From assembly GCF_000518785.1 (NCBI RefSeq), contig NZ_JAEG01000007.1, forward strand, positions 308,797-372,796: a stretch of DNA of 64,000 bases, in the 5' to 3' direction. The stretch is from Paenirhizobium selenitireducens ATCC BAA-1503 (GTDB lineage: Bacteria > Pseudomonadota > Alphaproteobacteria > Rhizobiales > Rhizobiaceae). The position numbers were made by a program, and so were the translations under genes. Below are positions 1 to 8,722 of this stretch, piece by piece. Under the pieces are notes generated by a model. That model worked only from the letters and a program-made list of their open reading frames with translations, did not search any database and was not told the origin of the DNA. Within the stretch, counting starts at the first letter, position 1; every line of letters starts with the position of its first letter.

Positions 1-50
1 GCCCCCTCATCTGCCCTTCGGGCATCTTCTCCCCGCGGGGGAGAAGAGGA
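1..50. repeat. RIME-like palindromic repeat (partial)
   Basis: GC-rich imperfect palindrome with the CCCCTCAT and CTTCTCCCC...GGGGAGAAG signature that recurs through the window. It is cut by the window edge and lies just downstream of betB, where it may end the transcript. Confidence 0.6.
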
Positions 51-53
51 AAA

Positions 54-1517
54 TCAATACGGCGCCTCGCACTTGCCCATGCCGACATAGACTGTCTTCA
101 GCTCGGTATAGTGCTCCAGCGCGGCGGCCGAATTTTCCCGTCCGAAGCCGGATTGCTTCGAGCCGCCGAAGGGGATTTCGACCGGGCAGAGATTGTAGGT
201 ATTGATCCACAGCGTGCCGGCTTCCAGTTCGTCGACCACGCGATGGGCGCGGGTGATGTCGGCGGTGAAGACGCCGCCGGCCAGACCGAATTCGCTGGCA
301 TTGGCGCGGGCGATCACGTCCGCCTCGTCCTCGAAGTCGAGCACGCACATCACCGGGCCGAAAATCTCTTCGCGGGCGATGGTCATGTCGTCGGTCACGT
401 CGGAAAACACGGTCGGCTGGACAAAGTAACCTTCGCCCGAAACATTGTTGGGAATGCCGCCGCCGGTGAGGAGCGTGGCGCCCTCGGCCTTGCCCTTGGC
501 GATATAGCCGAGCACCTTCTCGCGCTGCGCCCAGGACACCAGCGGACCCATCTGGGTCGCCTCGTCCTGCGGATCGCCGATCAGGATCGCCTCTGTGCGT
601 TCCTTGAGGCGGGCGAGGAACTGGTTCTTGATCCCCTTGTGCACGAAGACGCGGGTGCCGTTCGAGCAGACCTGGCCGGTGGAATAGAAATTGGCGAGCA
701 TGGCGCCCGAGATCGCGCTTTCGACATCGGCGTCATCGAAGATGATCAGCGGCGACTTGCCGCCGAGCTCCATGGTGACGTGCTTCAACTGGGAGGCCGC
801 GGCGCCCGCCACCTTGCGGCCGGTCGGCACCGAGCCGGTGAGCGACACCTTGGCGACGTCGGGATGGCTGACCAGCAGCGGGCCGGTGTCGCGGTCGCCC
901 TGGATGACGTTGTAGACGCCCTTCGGCAGGCCGGCTTCGATCAGGATTTCGGCGATCTTCAAGGCGCCGAGCGGGGTCACTTCCGAGGGCTTGAACACCA
1001 TGGCATTGCCGGCGGCTAGCGCCGGTGCGCCCTTCCAGCAGGCGATCTGCTGCGGATAGTTCCACGCACCGATGCCGACCACGACGCCGAGCGGCACGCG
1101 CTTGGTATAGGCCCAGTCGCCGCCGAGCGGGATCTGGCTGCCGTTCAGCGCGGTCGGCGCGATGCCGCCGAAGAATTCGAAGCTGTCGGCGCCGGAGGTC
1201 GGGTCGGCGACGATCGTCTCCTGGATCGGCTTGCCGGTGTCGAGCGTTTCCAGCTCCGAAAGCGCGCGGTTGCGCGTCCGCATAATCTCGGCGGCGCGCT
1301 TGAGGATGCGGCCGCGCGCCATCGGGCTCATGGCCGCCCATTCCTTCTGCGCCCGCTTGGCCGAGGCGATCGCCTTCTCGACGATGGCCGGGGTCGCGGC
1401 ATGCAGCTTGGCGATCACCTCGCCGGTGGCGGGATAGATGCTCTCGATGACGGTGCCCTCGGTATCCTCGACATACTCCCCGTCGATGAAGTGAGAGGCT
1501 TTCGGCTGTGCGCGCAT
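54..1517 (-). CDS. betB: Betaine aldehyde dehydrogenase
   Basis: NAD(P)-dependent oxidation of betaine aldehyde to glycine betaine, the last step of choline-to-betaine conversion, in the cytoplasm. The 487-residue protein has the usual ALDH length. It carries the WNYP motif (N153), FKPSE (K176), the general base in MELGGKSPL (E250) and the nucleophile in GQVCSNGTR (C284). The N-terminal IDGEYVED pattern and C-terminal [13 protein letters not shown] fit BetB. I start at ATG 1517; an upstream in-frame extension to 1631 has no family similarity. Rhizobia usually carry betI, betC and betA alongside. None is visible on the right, and the left side is outside the window. Confidence 0.9.
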   Translation of the reverse strand: MRAQPKASHFIDGEYVEDTEGTVIESIYPATGEVIAKLHAATPAIVEKAIASAKRAQKEWAAMSPMARGRILKRAAEIMRTRNRALSELETLDTGKPIQETIVADPTSGADSFEFFGGIAPTALNGSQIPLGGDWAYTKRVPLGVVVGIGAWNYPQQIACWKGAPALAAGNAMVFKPSEVTPLGALKIAEILIEAGLPKGVYNVIQGDRDTGPLLVSHPDVAKVSLTGSVPTGRKVAGAAASQLKHVTMELGGKSPLIIFDDADVESAISGAMLANFYSTGQVCSNGTRVFVHKGIKNQFLARLKERTEAILIGDPQDEATQMGPLVSWAQREKVLGYIAKGKAEGATLLTGGGIPNNVSGEGYFVQPTVFSDVTDDMTIAREEIFGPVMCVLDFEDEADVIARANASEFGLAGGVFTADITRAHRVVDELEAGTLWINTYNLCPVEIPFGGSKQSGFGRENSAAALEHYTELKTVYVGMGKCEAPY

Positions 1518-1678
1518 GATCGACCCCGGTCTGGCAGTGGCTCGGTACTTCTTCGGTGAGCCAAGCATATAAGCGGGCCTTGGACCAGAGTCCCCTTTTA
1601 CCGGGGTCACATTCCGTTCCGTTTGCGACACATCCCGGTCACTTGCAACGCCGGCCGTCGGCGCGTGACGATTTAAAC

Positions 1679-1695
1679 ATAGATTGACAATCTAT
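1679..1695. promoter_or_regulatory. Perfect 17-bp palindrome, likely Rrf2/NsrR operator
   Basis: ATAGATTG-A-CAATCTAT, with 8-bp arms around one central base, sits about 55 bp ahead of the haemoglobin start in an AT-rich stretch. The only regulator in the unit is the Rrf2 protein encoded just downstream, so autoregulation through this site is the simplest reading. Confidence 0.6.
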
Positions 1696-1750
1696 CTTTT
1701 ACAGCGCAGGTTCGAAATATCATTATTAGGGAAGACAGGCGGGCAGACGG

Positions 1751-2215
1751 GTGATCGAGGAAAGCCGGATCGACAGGACCATCGTCATTGACGGCATTCC
1801 CTTGCCCGACATGCTGGACGAGGGGATGGTTCGCGCCGTGGTCCACGGTTTCTACGATGAGATCCTTGGCGACGATCTGCTGGGTCCGGTCTTTTCCGAA
1901 GCGATCGCCGCCGAGGCCTGGCCGCGGCATCTCGAAAAGATGTGCGATTTCTGGTCGGCGACGCTTTTGCGCACCTCGCGCTATGACGGCCGGCCGCTGC
2001 CGCCGCATCTGGCGATCCCGGGTCTCGACGAACGGCATTTTCGCCGCTGGCTTTCGCTGTTCCGCGCCACCGTGCGGCGGCTCTGTCCGCCCGAGGTCGC
2101 GCAATTGTTCATGAACAGGGCCTTGCGCATCGCCCACAGCTTCCGACTGGCGATCGCCTTCCATCGCGGTGAGAACGCGATCCACATTCAGCCGATCGCC
2201 GAGGACGCGCTGTGA
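1751..2215 (+). CDS. Group III truncated haemoglobin
   Basis: A 154-residue single-domain globin-like haem protein, presumably cytoplasmic, probably used in nitric oxide or oxygen chemistry. The family pattern is visible in the early helix around HGFYDEILGDDLLGPVF, then a WPRHLEKMCDFW block that holds the likely proximal-side histidine, and a RHFRRWLSLF block, all typical of group III truncated haemoglobins. The start is GTG 1751 with a weak Shine-Dalgarno. It is the first gene of a run with an NsrR-like repressor and a tiny membrane protein, which suggests induction by nitrosative stress. The family is clear; the physiological ligand is inferred. Confidence 0.85.
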   Translation: MIEESRIDRTIVIDGIPLPDMLDEGMVRAVVHGFYDEILGDDLLGPVFSEAIAAEAWPRHLEKMCDFWSATLLRTSRYDGRPLPPHLAIPGLDERHFRRWLSLFRATVRRLCPPEVAQLFMNRALRIAHSFRLAIAFHRGENAIHIQPIAEDAL

Positions 2216-2261
2216 CCGGGGCGGGACGCGGCGCAGGAGAGCCGCAGCAGGGAGCCAGACC

Positions 2262-2798
2262 ATGCGCCTGACGAGTTTTTCCGACTACGCCCTGCGCATG
2301 CTGATGTTCGCGGCCTCGAGCGGCGAGAAGACATTCACGATCGAGGCCGCCTCGCGCGCCTTCGGCGTATCGCGGACCCATCTCAACAAGGTCGCCAACA
2401 CGCTGACGCGCGGCGGTTTCCTCACCGCCATGCGCGGACGGTCGGGAGGCCTGGTCCTCGCCCGCTCCGCCGAAACGATCCGCATCGGCGATGTCGTGCG
2501 GCTGACGGAGCCGGACTTTGCCGTCGTCGAATGTTTTGCCACGGGCAACCAGTGTGTGTTGACGCGGGCTTGCAAGCTTTCGGGCATGATGGGTGAGGCG
2601 ATCGGCTCTTTCCTGTCGACACTGGACCGCTACACGCTCGCCGACATCGTCCTCGCGCCCACGGCCTTCGCCGCCATCCTGCCGGATGCGCCGGAAAGGC
2701 CGCGCCGATCCTATCGCCGCAAGACGGCGGCGGTCACTGCGGCCGGTGACGCCGCGCCGATTTCGCCGGACACCCTGCCTGACCCATCTGCGCCCTGA
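2262..2798 (+). CDS. nsrR: Rrf2-family Fe-S repressor, NsrR-like
   Basis: A winged-helix transcriptional regulator of 178 residues. The N-terminus (MRLTSFSDYALRML) and the recognition region around FGVSRTHLNKV are characteristic of NsrR. Three cysteines at C91, C98 and C104 match the spacing and position of NsrR iron-sulphur ligands, so the protein probably senses nitric oxide through an Fe-S cluster. The C-terminal 45 residues are basic and then Pro/Ala rich, a longer tail than usual. I start at ATG 2262, which has GGAG at 2251-2254. It lies 46 bp downstream of the truncated haemoglobin and likely represses this unit via the palindrome at 1679-1695. Confidence 0.85.
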   Translation: MRLTSFSDYALRMLMFAASSGEKTFTIEAASRAFGVSRTHLNKVANTLTRGGFLTAMRGRSGGLVLARSAETIRIGDVVRLTEPDFAVVECFATGNQCVLTRACKLSGMMGEAIGSFLSTLDRYTLADIVLAPTAFAAILPDAPERPRRSYRRKTAAVTAAGDAAPISPDTLPDPSAP

Positions 2799-2814
2799 AC
2801 CAAGGAGAAGAACC

Positions 2815-2955
2815 ATGGTCGAGACCCCGAAGAACGACACCCCGAAGACCCTAACGGCCCAGCCGATCGACGGCGGCAGTTCCCTGTTGCCGATGTTGGT
2901 CGTCGGCCTGGTCATGGTCACCGTCGGCTATGCCGTGCTGATGATGTTCGTCTGA
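2815..2955 (+). CDS. Small single-pass membrane protein (46 aa)
   Basis: A 46-residue protein with a charged N-terminal half followed by one hydrophobic segment (about residues 23-46) that runs to the C-terminus. A strong Shine-Dalgarno, AAGGAG, lies before ATG 2815. It begins 16 bp after the NsrR-like gene, so it is probably cotranscribed and belongs to the same stress unit. No family is recognised. It is short but has good translation signals and a coherent transmembrane pattern. Confidence 0.65.
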   Translation: MVETPKNDTPKTLTAQPIDGGSSLLPMLVVGLVMVTVGYAVLMMFV

Positions 2956-3139
2956 TCGCAGCTTTCAGCCGCTCACCCTGCCGCCCTTTACGGACCGCCG
3001 CGCGCCGCGGAGGTCACGGGTGCGCCTCCGGAGCACGACACATAACCTTCATCAAACCTTCACACTGCAGAAAGGTTTTCTTGACGAATTGCAAGGCAAC
3101 CTTGCCGCTATAAAAACAAATGGATTTTGGAGAAAGATC

Positions 3140-4942
3140 ATGGTTCCGGGCGCCGCGGTGGAGACAGGCATCTTGCGCCGTTTCGCCAATGACCAGTTGC
3201 TGACCCTTGCTAAGCTCGTCGTCGAAAATGCCCTTCAGCCGATCGTCGAGGTCGGCACCGGCGCGGTGTTCGGCTATGAGAGCCTGATGCGCGGCCACGA
3301 CCGGATCGGTTTCGACAGTCCGCTTGATCTGCTCGATCAGGCCGCCGCCGCCGGCCATCTTGTGGCGCTGGAGCAGATGGTGGCGAGCCGGGCGCTCGCC
3401 AAATTCGCGACCCTGCCGCATTTTTCCGACACCACGCTCTTTCTCAATCTCGACGTCCGGCTGATCGCCCGCGGCGACGAACTGGTCGACAGCGTGCTGC
3501 AGCACCTGCGCCAGGCCAATATTCCGCCCTCGTCGATCTGCTTCGAACTGTCGGAGCGCTTCGACAATACCAGTGTGCCGGAATTCGCCGGCCTCGTGGC
3601 GCGGCTCCGGAAATCCGGCTTCAAGCTGGCGATCGACGATTTCGGCGTCGGCCATGGCGAGATGAAGCTTTTGTGCGATTTTCCGCTCGATTATGTGAAG
3701 ATCGACCGCCATTTCATTGCCGGCCTCGACGGCAATCCGCGCAAGCGCCACCTCGTCAAGAACATCGTCAACTTCTGCCATGTGCTGGGTGTGCGGGTGA
3801 TTGCCGAGGGCATCGAGACCGAAGCCGAATTCATCGCCTGCCGCGAATTCGGCGTCGACCTCGTGCAGGGCTGGTTCATCGCCCGCCCGACCACGCTGAT
3901 GAACGAGCTGAAGCCGTCCTTTCCCCATCTGCAGGAGATCGGCAAGGTGCGCCGCAGCGCCCAGTCGCTCGACGAAATCCTCATCCGCCGGCAGATCGAA
4001 CACATGCCGACCGTGTTCGAGCACGAGAGCATCGACAGCGTCTTCGATCTCTTCCGCCGCAATCCGCGCCAGTCCTTCTTCCCCGTGCTCAACGCCAATG
4101 GCGAGCCGCGCGGCATCATCAACGAGTTCCATCTGAAGGAATTCATCTACCAGCCCTTCGGCCGCGACCTGTTGAAGAACAAGGTCTACGAGCGGTCGAT
4201 CTCGCATTTCGTCGAGCGCGCGCCGATTGTCGGCCTCGACGCGGATGCCGAGCGACTGATGTCGATCTTCGCCAACATGGACGGTTCCGACTGCGTGATC
4301 CTCACCGAGAACATGCGCTATGCCGGCGTCGTCTCGGCCGCCTCGCTGATCCGCATCATCAACGAGAAACAGCTGAAGACCGCGCAGGACCAGAACCCGC
4401 TGACCGGGCTGCCCGGCAACCGCGCCATCCGCGACCTGATGCAGGATTTTGCCCGCGACGGCGACGATACCCGCTTCTTCTGCTATTGCGATTTTGACCA
4501 CTTCAAGCCGTTCAACGACCATTACGGCTTCCAGAGCGGCGACCACGCCATCTCGCTGTTTGCCGCCGTGCTGAGGCGCTATTTCTTCGCCGAGGGCGAT
4601 TTTCTCGGCCATGTCGGCGGCGACGATTTCTTCATCGGCCTGCGTGACTGGACGCGTGAGGAACTGACCGAAATCCTCGACCGCCTTCTGTCCGATTTCC
4701 ACGACGACGTGGTCGAACTCTATTCCGAGGACGATCGTGCGGCGGGGCGCATCCAGGGCCAGGACCGCCACGGGCGCGACCGCGAGTTCCCGCTGATGCG
4801 CTGCTCGATCGGCGTGCTGGAATTGCCGCAGGGCCTGGTGATCGACGACGTCAACCGCGTCTCGTCGGAGATCGCCGAGTTGAAGAAGAAGGCGAAGAGC
4901 AGCGACAGCGGCCTGGTGATCGACCTCTATTCGGGGCGCTAA
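3140..4942 (+). CDS. EAL-CBS-GGDEF cyclic-di-GMP signalling protein
   Basis: A 600-residue cytoplasmic protein. Residues ~30-270 form an EAL phosphodiesterase domain with E47 (ESL variant), LNLD, ELSE, AIDDFG, KIDR, AEGIE and QGWF all present, so metal and substrate ligands look largely intact. Residues ~295-430 look like a CBS pair. Residues ~445-600 form a GGDEF domain with DHFKPFNDHYGF, but the active-site loop reads GGDDF (residues 493-497), a Glu-to-Asp change. It could be a phosphodiesterase with a regulatory or weak cyclase domain. The start ATG 3140 has GGAGAAAG just upstream; a longer in-frame start at 3020 adds no conserved sequence. Confidence 0.85.
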   Translation: MVPGAAVETGILRRFANDQLLTLAKLVVENALQPIVEVGTGAVFGYESLMRGHDRIGFDSPLDLLDQAAAAGHLVALEQMVASRALAKFATLPHFSDTTLFLNLDVRLIARGDELVDSVLQHLRQANIPPSSICFELSERFDNTSVPEFAGLVARLRKSGFKLAIDDFGVGHGEMKLLCDFPLDYVKIDRHFIAGLDGNPRKRHLVKNIVNFCHVLGVRVIAEGIETEAEFIACREFGVDLVQGWFIARPTTLMNELKPSFPHLQEIGKVRRSAQSLDEILIRRQIEHMPTVFEHESIDSVFDLFRRNPRQSFFPVLNANGEPRGIINEFHLKEFIYQPFGRDLLKNKVYERSISHFVERAPIVGLDADAERLMSIFANMDGSDCVILTENMRYAGVVSAASLIRIINEKQLKTAQDQNPLTGLPGNRAIRDLMQDFARDGDDTRFFCYCDFDHFKPFNDHYGFQSGDHAISLFAAVLRRYFFAEGDFLGHVGGDDFFIGLRDWTREELTEILDRLLSDFHDDVVELYSEDDRAAGRIQGQDRHGRDREFPLMRCSIGVLELPQGLVIDDVNRVSSEIAELKKKAKSSDSGLVIDLYSGR

Positions 4943-5054
4943 GGGCACTGCCGTGAAGCGCCGCAAAAGGCCGCCGCGTCAATGAGCCTCCTTTTCAGAT
5001 CGCGGGCCATGCCCTATGTCGGAAGCCTCCGACGCGAGTGATAGGAGTTCCGCC

Positions 5055-6056
5055 ATGCCGCTTCCCGCCTCCATGCGTTTCGTCGACCTGCCGTCCTTCG
5101 GTGCGGCCGAGGTCATGACCCTTGCCACCGGCCCGCTGCCTGCGCCGAGGACCGGTGAGATCCTGGTCCGTGTCGAAGCCGCCGGCGTCAACCGCCCGGA
5201 TGTCGCCCAGCGCCAGGGCACCTATCCGGCGCCCAAGGATGCAAGCCCCGTGCTCGGGCTGGAGATTGCCGGCGAGGTTGTGGCGCTCGGCGAGGGCGTC
5301 ACCGAATTCGCCATCGGCGACAAGGTCTGCGCGCTCGCCAATGGTGGCGGCTATGCCGAATACTGCGTGGTTCCGTCCGGCCAGGCGCTGCCCTGGCCGA
5401 AGGGTTTTGACGCAGTAAAGGCCGCGGCCCTGCCGGAAACCTTTTTCACGGTCTGGGCCAATCTCTTCCAGATGGCGGGGCTCACCGAAGGCGAAACCGT
5501 GCTGATCCACGGCGGCACGTCCGGCATCGGCACCACCGCGATCCAGCTGGCAAAAGCCTTCGGCGCGGAAGTCTTCGCCACCGCCGGCTCCGACGAGAAA
5601 TGCCAGGCCTGCACCGATCTCGGCGCCAAGCGGGCGATCAACTACAGGACAGAGGATTTCGTCGAAGTCATCAAGGCCGAGACGGGTCGGCGCGGTGTCG
5701 ACACCGTGCTCGACATGATCGGCGCCGCCTATTTCCAGAAGAACCTCTCCTGTCTCGCCAAGGACGGCTGCCTGTCGATCATCGCCTTCCTCGGCGGCGC
5801 CGTCGCCGACAAGGTCGACCTCAGCCCGATCATGGTCAAGCGCCTGACCGTCACCGGCTCCACCATGCGCCCGCGCACCGCCGAGGAGAAACGCGGCATC
5901 CGCGACGAACTGGTCGCCGAGGTCTGGCCGCTGCTCGAAGCCGGCACCGTCGCCCCCGTCATCCACACCGTCCTGCCCTTCGACGACGTCGTCGAGGCCC
6001 ACCGGCTGATGGAAAGCTCGCAGCATATCGGCAAGATCGTGATGAAGGTGGGGTGA
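5055..6056 (+). CDS. NAD(P)H:quinone oxidoreductase, zinc-independent MDR family
   Basis: A 333-residue medium-chain reductase of the quinone oxidoreductase/PIG3 type, likely a cytoplasmic NADPH-dependent reduction of quinones. It has the [12 protein letters not shown] block, the cofactor motif [16 protein letters not shown] and the [10 protein letters not shown] block. It lacks the structural zinc cysteines of alcohol dehydrogenases. The start ATG 5055 follows TAGGAG; an in-frame ATG at 5016 is less likely. The final 37 codons and about 95 bp of downstream sequence are repeated at 6931-7130. Confidence 0.85.
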   Translation: MPLPASMRFVDLPSFGAAEVMTLATGPLPAPRTGEILVRVEAAGVNRPDVAQRQGTYPAPKDASPVLGLEIAGEVVALGEGVTEFAIGDKVCALANGGGYAEYCVVPSGQALPWPKGFDAVKAAALPETFFTVWANLFQMAGLTEGETVLIHGGTSGIGTTAIQLAKAFGAEVFATAGSDEKCQACTDLGAKRAINYRTEDFVEVIKAETGRRGVDTVLDMIGAAYFQKNLSCLAKDGCLSIIAFLGGAVADKVDLSPIMVKRLTVTGSTMRPRTAEEKRGIRDELVAEVWPLLEAGTVAPVIHTVLPFDDVVEAHRLMESSQHIGKIVMKVG

Positions 6057-6150
6057 GAGCTGGTGGGCGTTTTCGGCGGTCCGCCGCATGCCTGTTCGCG
6101 GGACTACGCAGCAAATGCCATCGACGGCCACTGTCGACCCGAAGCGGCCG
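5946..6150 (+). repeat. Direct repeat copy 1: 3' end of quinone oxidoreductase plus flank
   Basis: The last 111 bp of the gene and about 95 bp after it have a diverged second copy at 6931-7130. Both coding parts end at the same stop codon. In the flank, the shared block around CGGGACTACGCAGCAAATGC is recognisable in both copies. Confidence 0.75.
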
Positions 6151-6268
6151 TTGCAACCCTACATGGCTTGTTCATACAACTGAAAGCCGAAGGTCATATT
6201 CGAAGAAGCCTGCCCTGGAGGTCGCTGATGCGCTTCTGGTTGAGGGCTGATCGGGGGGGTGGAAAGGC

Positions 6269-6811
6269 ATGCTGGTTCTGGATGGCGATCTATCGGATAT
6301 TTCGAGCTGTCTTCAACGAGGCTATGGGGCTTTCCTGACCGCCCTGATCTGTTTCATCGCCTTTTCCTTCTTCGTGACAGCCATCATGCGCTTGAACCGC
6401 GATGCTAACGCTGGCAAGGCGCAAGCGAGCGCAGGCAGAATTGGTTTTTATGCGTTGTCAGGACTCTTGGTCCTCATGATTGTTGCAGGCAGTGTCGTGT
6501 TTGGCGTCGCGCGAAACCGTACCGTTCTCTTCGTGGAAAATGACCAGCTAGTTGAGCGTGGGTGCGTGAAATTGCGTTCCTACGAAGACCGGTTTCCCTT
6601 GAAGGACGTAGGCATAAATTATGAGTTCCATCCAAAGGGGCCGATCCACAGACTAAGTCTTCAGCCGTCGCCAACGAGCAGAACGCTCGTTGTGACGCTT
6701 GGTTACTCCGCGCAACTCGGCAATCTTGCCATGATCGCGCCTGTCGCCATGCGCGACTACGTCATCAAGCTTCAGGAATTGGGCAAACCGATACCAGCAC
6801 CCCTCAAATAA
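6269..6811 (+). CDS. Hypothetical membrane protein, two TM segments
   Basis: A 180-residue protein not assigned to a family. Hydrophobic segments at about residues 22-40 and 57-80 are separated by a short polar loop. The remaining ~100 residues form a soluble domain rich in beta-type sequence. The start ATG 6269 has weak upstream signals. Base composition is clearly lower in GC than the flanking genes and codon use is less biased, suggesting acquisition. It sits exactly between the two copies of the quinone oxidoreductase 3' end. Confidence 0.6.
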   Translation: MLVLDGDLSDISSCLQRGYGAFLTALICFIAFSFFVTAIMRLNRDANAGKAQASAGRIGFYALSGLLVLMIVAGSVVFGVARNRTVLFVENDQLVERGCVKLRSYEDRFPLKDVGINYEFHPKGPIHRLSLQPSPTSRTLVVTLGYSAQLGNLAMIAPVAMRDYVIKLQELGKPIPAPLK

Positions 6812-6930
6812 GTCAGCACAGAGCGATTCTTTTGTGAGCTTTGCAGTTCTCCTGATTGGTATGGCTTGAGCTGAAAACGAAAGTATTTGGAGAACGGCGA
6901 CCACTATAGGCGCCAAGCTGCCGATGCTGC

Positions 6931-7041
6931 ACCGTCGCCCCCGTCATCCACACCGTCCTGCCCTTCGGCGACGTCATCGAGGCCCACCGCCTGATGGAAA
7001 GTTCGCAGCATATCGGCAAGATCGTGCTGACGCTGGGGTGA
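6931..7041 (+). pseudogene. Remnant of a quinone oxidoreductase gene (last 37 codons)
   Basis: In frame it reads [20 protein letters not shown] and on to IGKIVLTLG then stop, nearly the same as the last 37 residues of the gene ending at 6056. There is no upstream part of the gene and no start codon. The similarity continues past the stop to about 7130. It is either the stump of a second paralogue or one side of a duplication made when the DNA between was inserted. Confidence 0.8.
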
Positions 7042-7235
7042 GGGCAGGGGGCGGCGGCCCCCATCCGTATGCCCTCTTCGCGGAACTACGCAGCGAATGC
7101 TACTAACGGCCACTTTCTGTCCGAAGTGGTCAACGGCGCCGTGAAAATTCCGCCGCAAAACTCCGACTTTGGCCAGGGAGCTTTGCGGCGAAACCGCTCG
7201 AAGGTTTCAGGACGTCACAAGACCGATAGTCGTTT

Positions 7236-7979
7236 TCACACTGCCACGAAGCCGCCGTCGACAAATAGCTCCTCTCCGCCAACGAAGCTGCTTTCGTCCG
7301 ATGCCAGAAACAGAACCGTCTTGGCGATCTCTTCGGTCTGGGCGAGCCTGCCGAACGGAATAGCTTGCTGCATCCATTCTTCGGCGCCGGCATTGTTCTG
7401 CAGATAGGTCTGCATCGCCGGTGTGAGGACCATGCCGGGTGACACGACGTTCACACGAATGCGCCGGCTTTTCAGATCGGTCGTCCATGTTCGTGCGAAC
7501 GAGCGGATCGCTGCCTTCGTGGCGCTGTAGACGGACAGGTTGGCAAAGCCCTTGGCTCCCGCCCCCGATCCAGTCAACACAACAGCACCACCGGCAGACA
7601 TCAGGGGCAGAGCCTTTTGCACGGTGAAGACCATGCCCTTCACGTTGATGCGAAAGACGCGGTCGAAATGATCTTCTTCAATGGCACCGATCGGGGCGGA
7701 CTCGGACACGCCGGCATTTGCAAACACCACGTCCACGCGGCCGTGATCACGCTTTACCTCCGCATAAAGCCGGTCGAGGTCCGTAAGATCGCTGACGTCG
7801 CCTTGGACGCCGACGGCGCCGTTGCCGATCTCCTTGAGCGCCTCGTTTAGGCGTTCTTGCCGGCGTCCCGTGACATACACATGGGCACCTTCTGCGGCGA
7901 ACAACTTGGCTGCGGTCAGGCCTATGCCGTCCGTTCCGCCCGTGATCACCACGACCTTGTCCTTAAATCGTTTCGTCAT
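7236..7979 (-). CDS. SDR family oxidoreductase
   Basis: A 247-residue classical short-chain dehydrogenase/reductase. It has the cofactor motif TGGTDGIG (residues 13-20), FANAG at ~86-90, the catalytic serine S138 and the YSATK pair Y151/K155. The length and C-terminal SSFVGGEELFVDGG fit NAD(P)H-dependent reductases; the substrate is unknown. The ATG at 7979 faces a divergent TetR gene. The 91-bp gap between them carries two copies of a candidate operator, so this gene is the likely TetR target. Confidence 0.85.
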   Translation of the reverse strand: MTKRFKDKVVVITGGTDGIGLTAAKLFAAEGAHVYVTGRRQERLNEALKEIGNGAVGVQGDVSDLTDLDRLYAEVKRDHGRVDVVFANAGVSESAPIGAIEEDHFDRVFRINVKGMVFTVQKALPLMSAGGAVVLTGSGAGAKGFANLSVYSATKAAIRSFARTWTTDLKSRRIRVNVVSPGMVLTPAMQTYLQNNAGAEEWMQQAIPFGRLAQTEEIAKTVLFLASDESSFVGGEELFVDGGFVAV

Positions 7980-8004
7980 GTCATTCGCTCACTTTCGCTG
8001 TAAA

Positions 8005-8046
8005 TGGAGGATTGCTCCACTTACTATATGGAGATATCCTCCGCTT
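8005..8046. promoter_or_regulatory. Paired operator-like repeats between SDR and tetR
   Basis: Two 18-bp blocks, TGGAGGATTGCTCCACTT (8005-8022) and TGGAGATATCCTCCGCTT (8029-8046), share 13 of 18 positions and each has partial dyad symmetry (GGAG...CTCC). A TACTATAT stretch between them could be a -10 element. Binding by the adjacent TetR protein would control both divergent genes. Confidence 0.5.
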
Positions 8047-8070
8047 ACAAGTCATGGTGAGGCGAATTTT

Positions 8071-8625
8071 TTGGCTGACGAAACCCCATTGCGAGCCGAT
8101 GCGCAGCTAAACAAGGAGCGAATCCTTGCCGCGGCCGAGGAAGTCTTTATCGAGCGAGGCGCGGGCGTTTCATTGGACGAGGTCGCAAAGCGCGCCGGGG
8201 TTGGGATCGGGACGCTTTATCGCCGCTTCCCAAGTCGGGAAGACCTCCTGGCCGCGACGTATAGTGCCCGCTTCTTGGATTTTGCCGAGACGAGCCGTGC
8301 AAGAGCAGTTGATCTTGCCCCCTCAAACGCCCTGCGGGCCTACCTTGAAGAACTCGTCCGATATACGAATATTTATCGAGGTTTTGCGGCGTCTCTCGGG
8401 ACGGTTCTCAAGATTGGAACGCCCGGATGTCTCGCTACCAGTGAAGAAGGTGCCCGACTTTTGCATGCTGCACAGGAAACGGGCGCTGTTCGACCTGACA
8501 TCAGCTTCAACGATATAGTCTGCGTAGCGACCGCAATATCACTCGCTACCGAGCAAGACAGCTCACCACAAGCGCACATCGCTCATTTGGTTGGCGTATT
8601 CATGAATGGGATCGTTGAGAGCTGA
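8071..8625 (+). CDS. TetR family transcriptional regulator
   Basis: A 184-residue repressor with a standard N-terminal TetR DNA-binding domain. RILAAAEEVFIERG leads into the helix-turn-helix around SLDEVAKRAGVGIGTLYRRF (about residues 34-53), followed by an all-helical ligand domain with no assigned effector. The start is most likely TTG 8071, preceded at a suitable distance by GGTGAGG. Longer in-frame starts would run into the divergent SDR gene. It probably represses the SDR gene and itself. Confidence 0.85.
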   Translation: MADETPLRADAQLNKERILAAAEEVFIERGAGVSLDEVAKRAGVGIGTLYRRFPSREDLLAATYSARFLDFAETSRARAVDLAPSNALRAYLEELVRYTNIYRGFAASLGTVLKIGTPGCLATSEEGARLLHAAQETGAVRPDISFNDIVCVATAISLATEQDSSPQAHIAHLVGVFMNGIVES

Positions 8626-8722
8626 AAGTCCCACCATGACCGCAATGGCCCGCGTCCCCCGTCGCCAGCCTCGTGCAACCGTCGATCCGTAAGCCTGCCG
8701 GCGACGGATGGAGGCGAAGGCC

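Noticed and set aside
3014..4966. Long open frame of 650 codons on the minus strand
   Set aside because: It lies antisense to the EAL-CBS-GGDEF gene. High third-position GC in the real gene keeps the opposite frame open, and the translation shows no domain motif.
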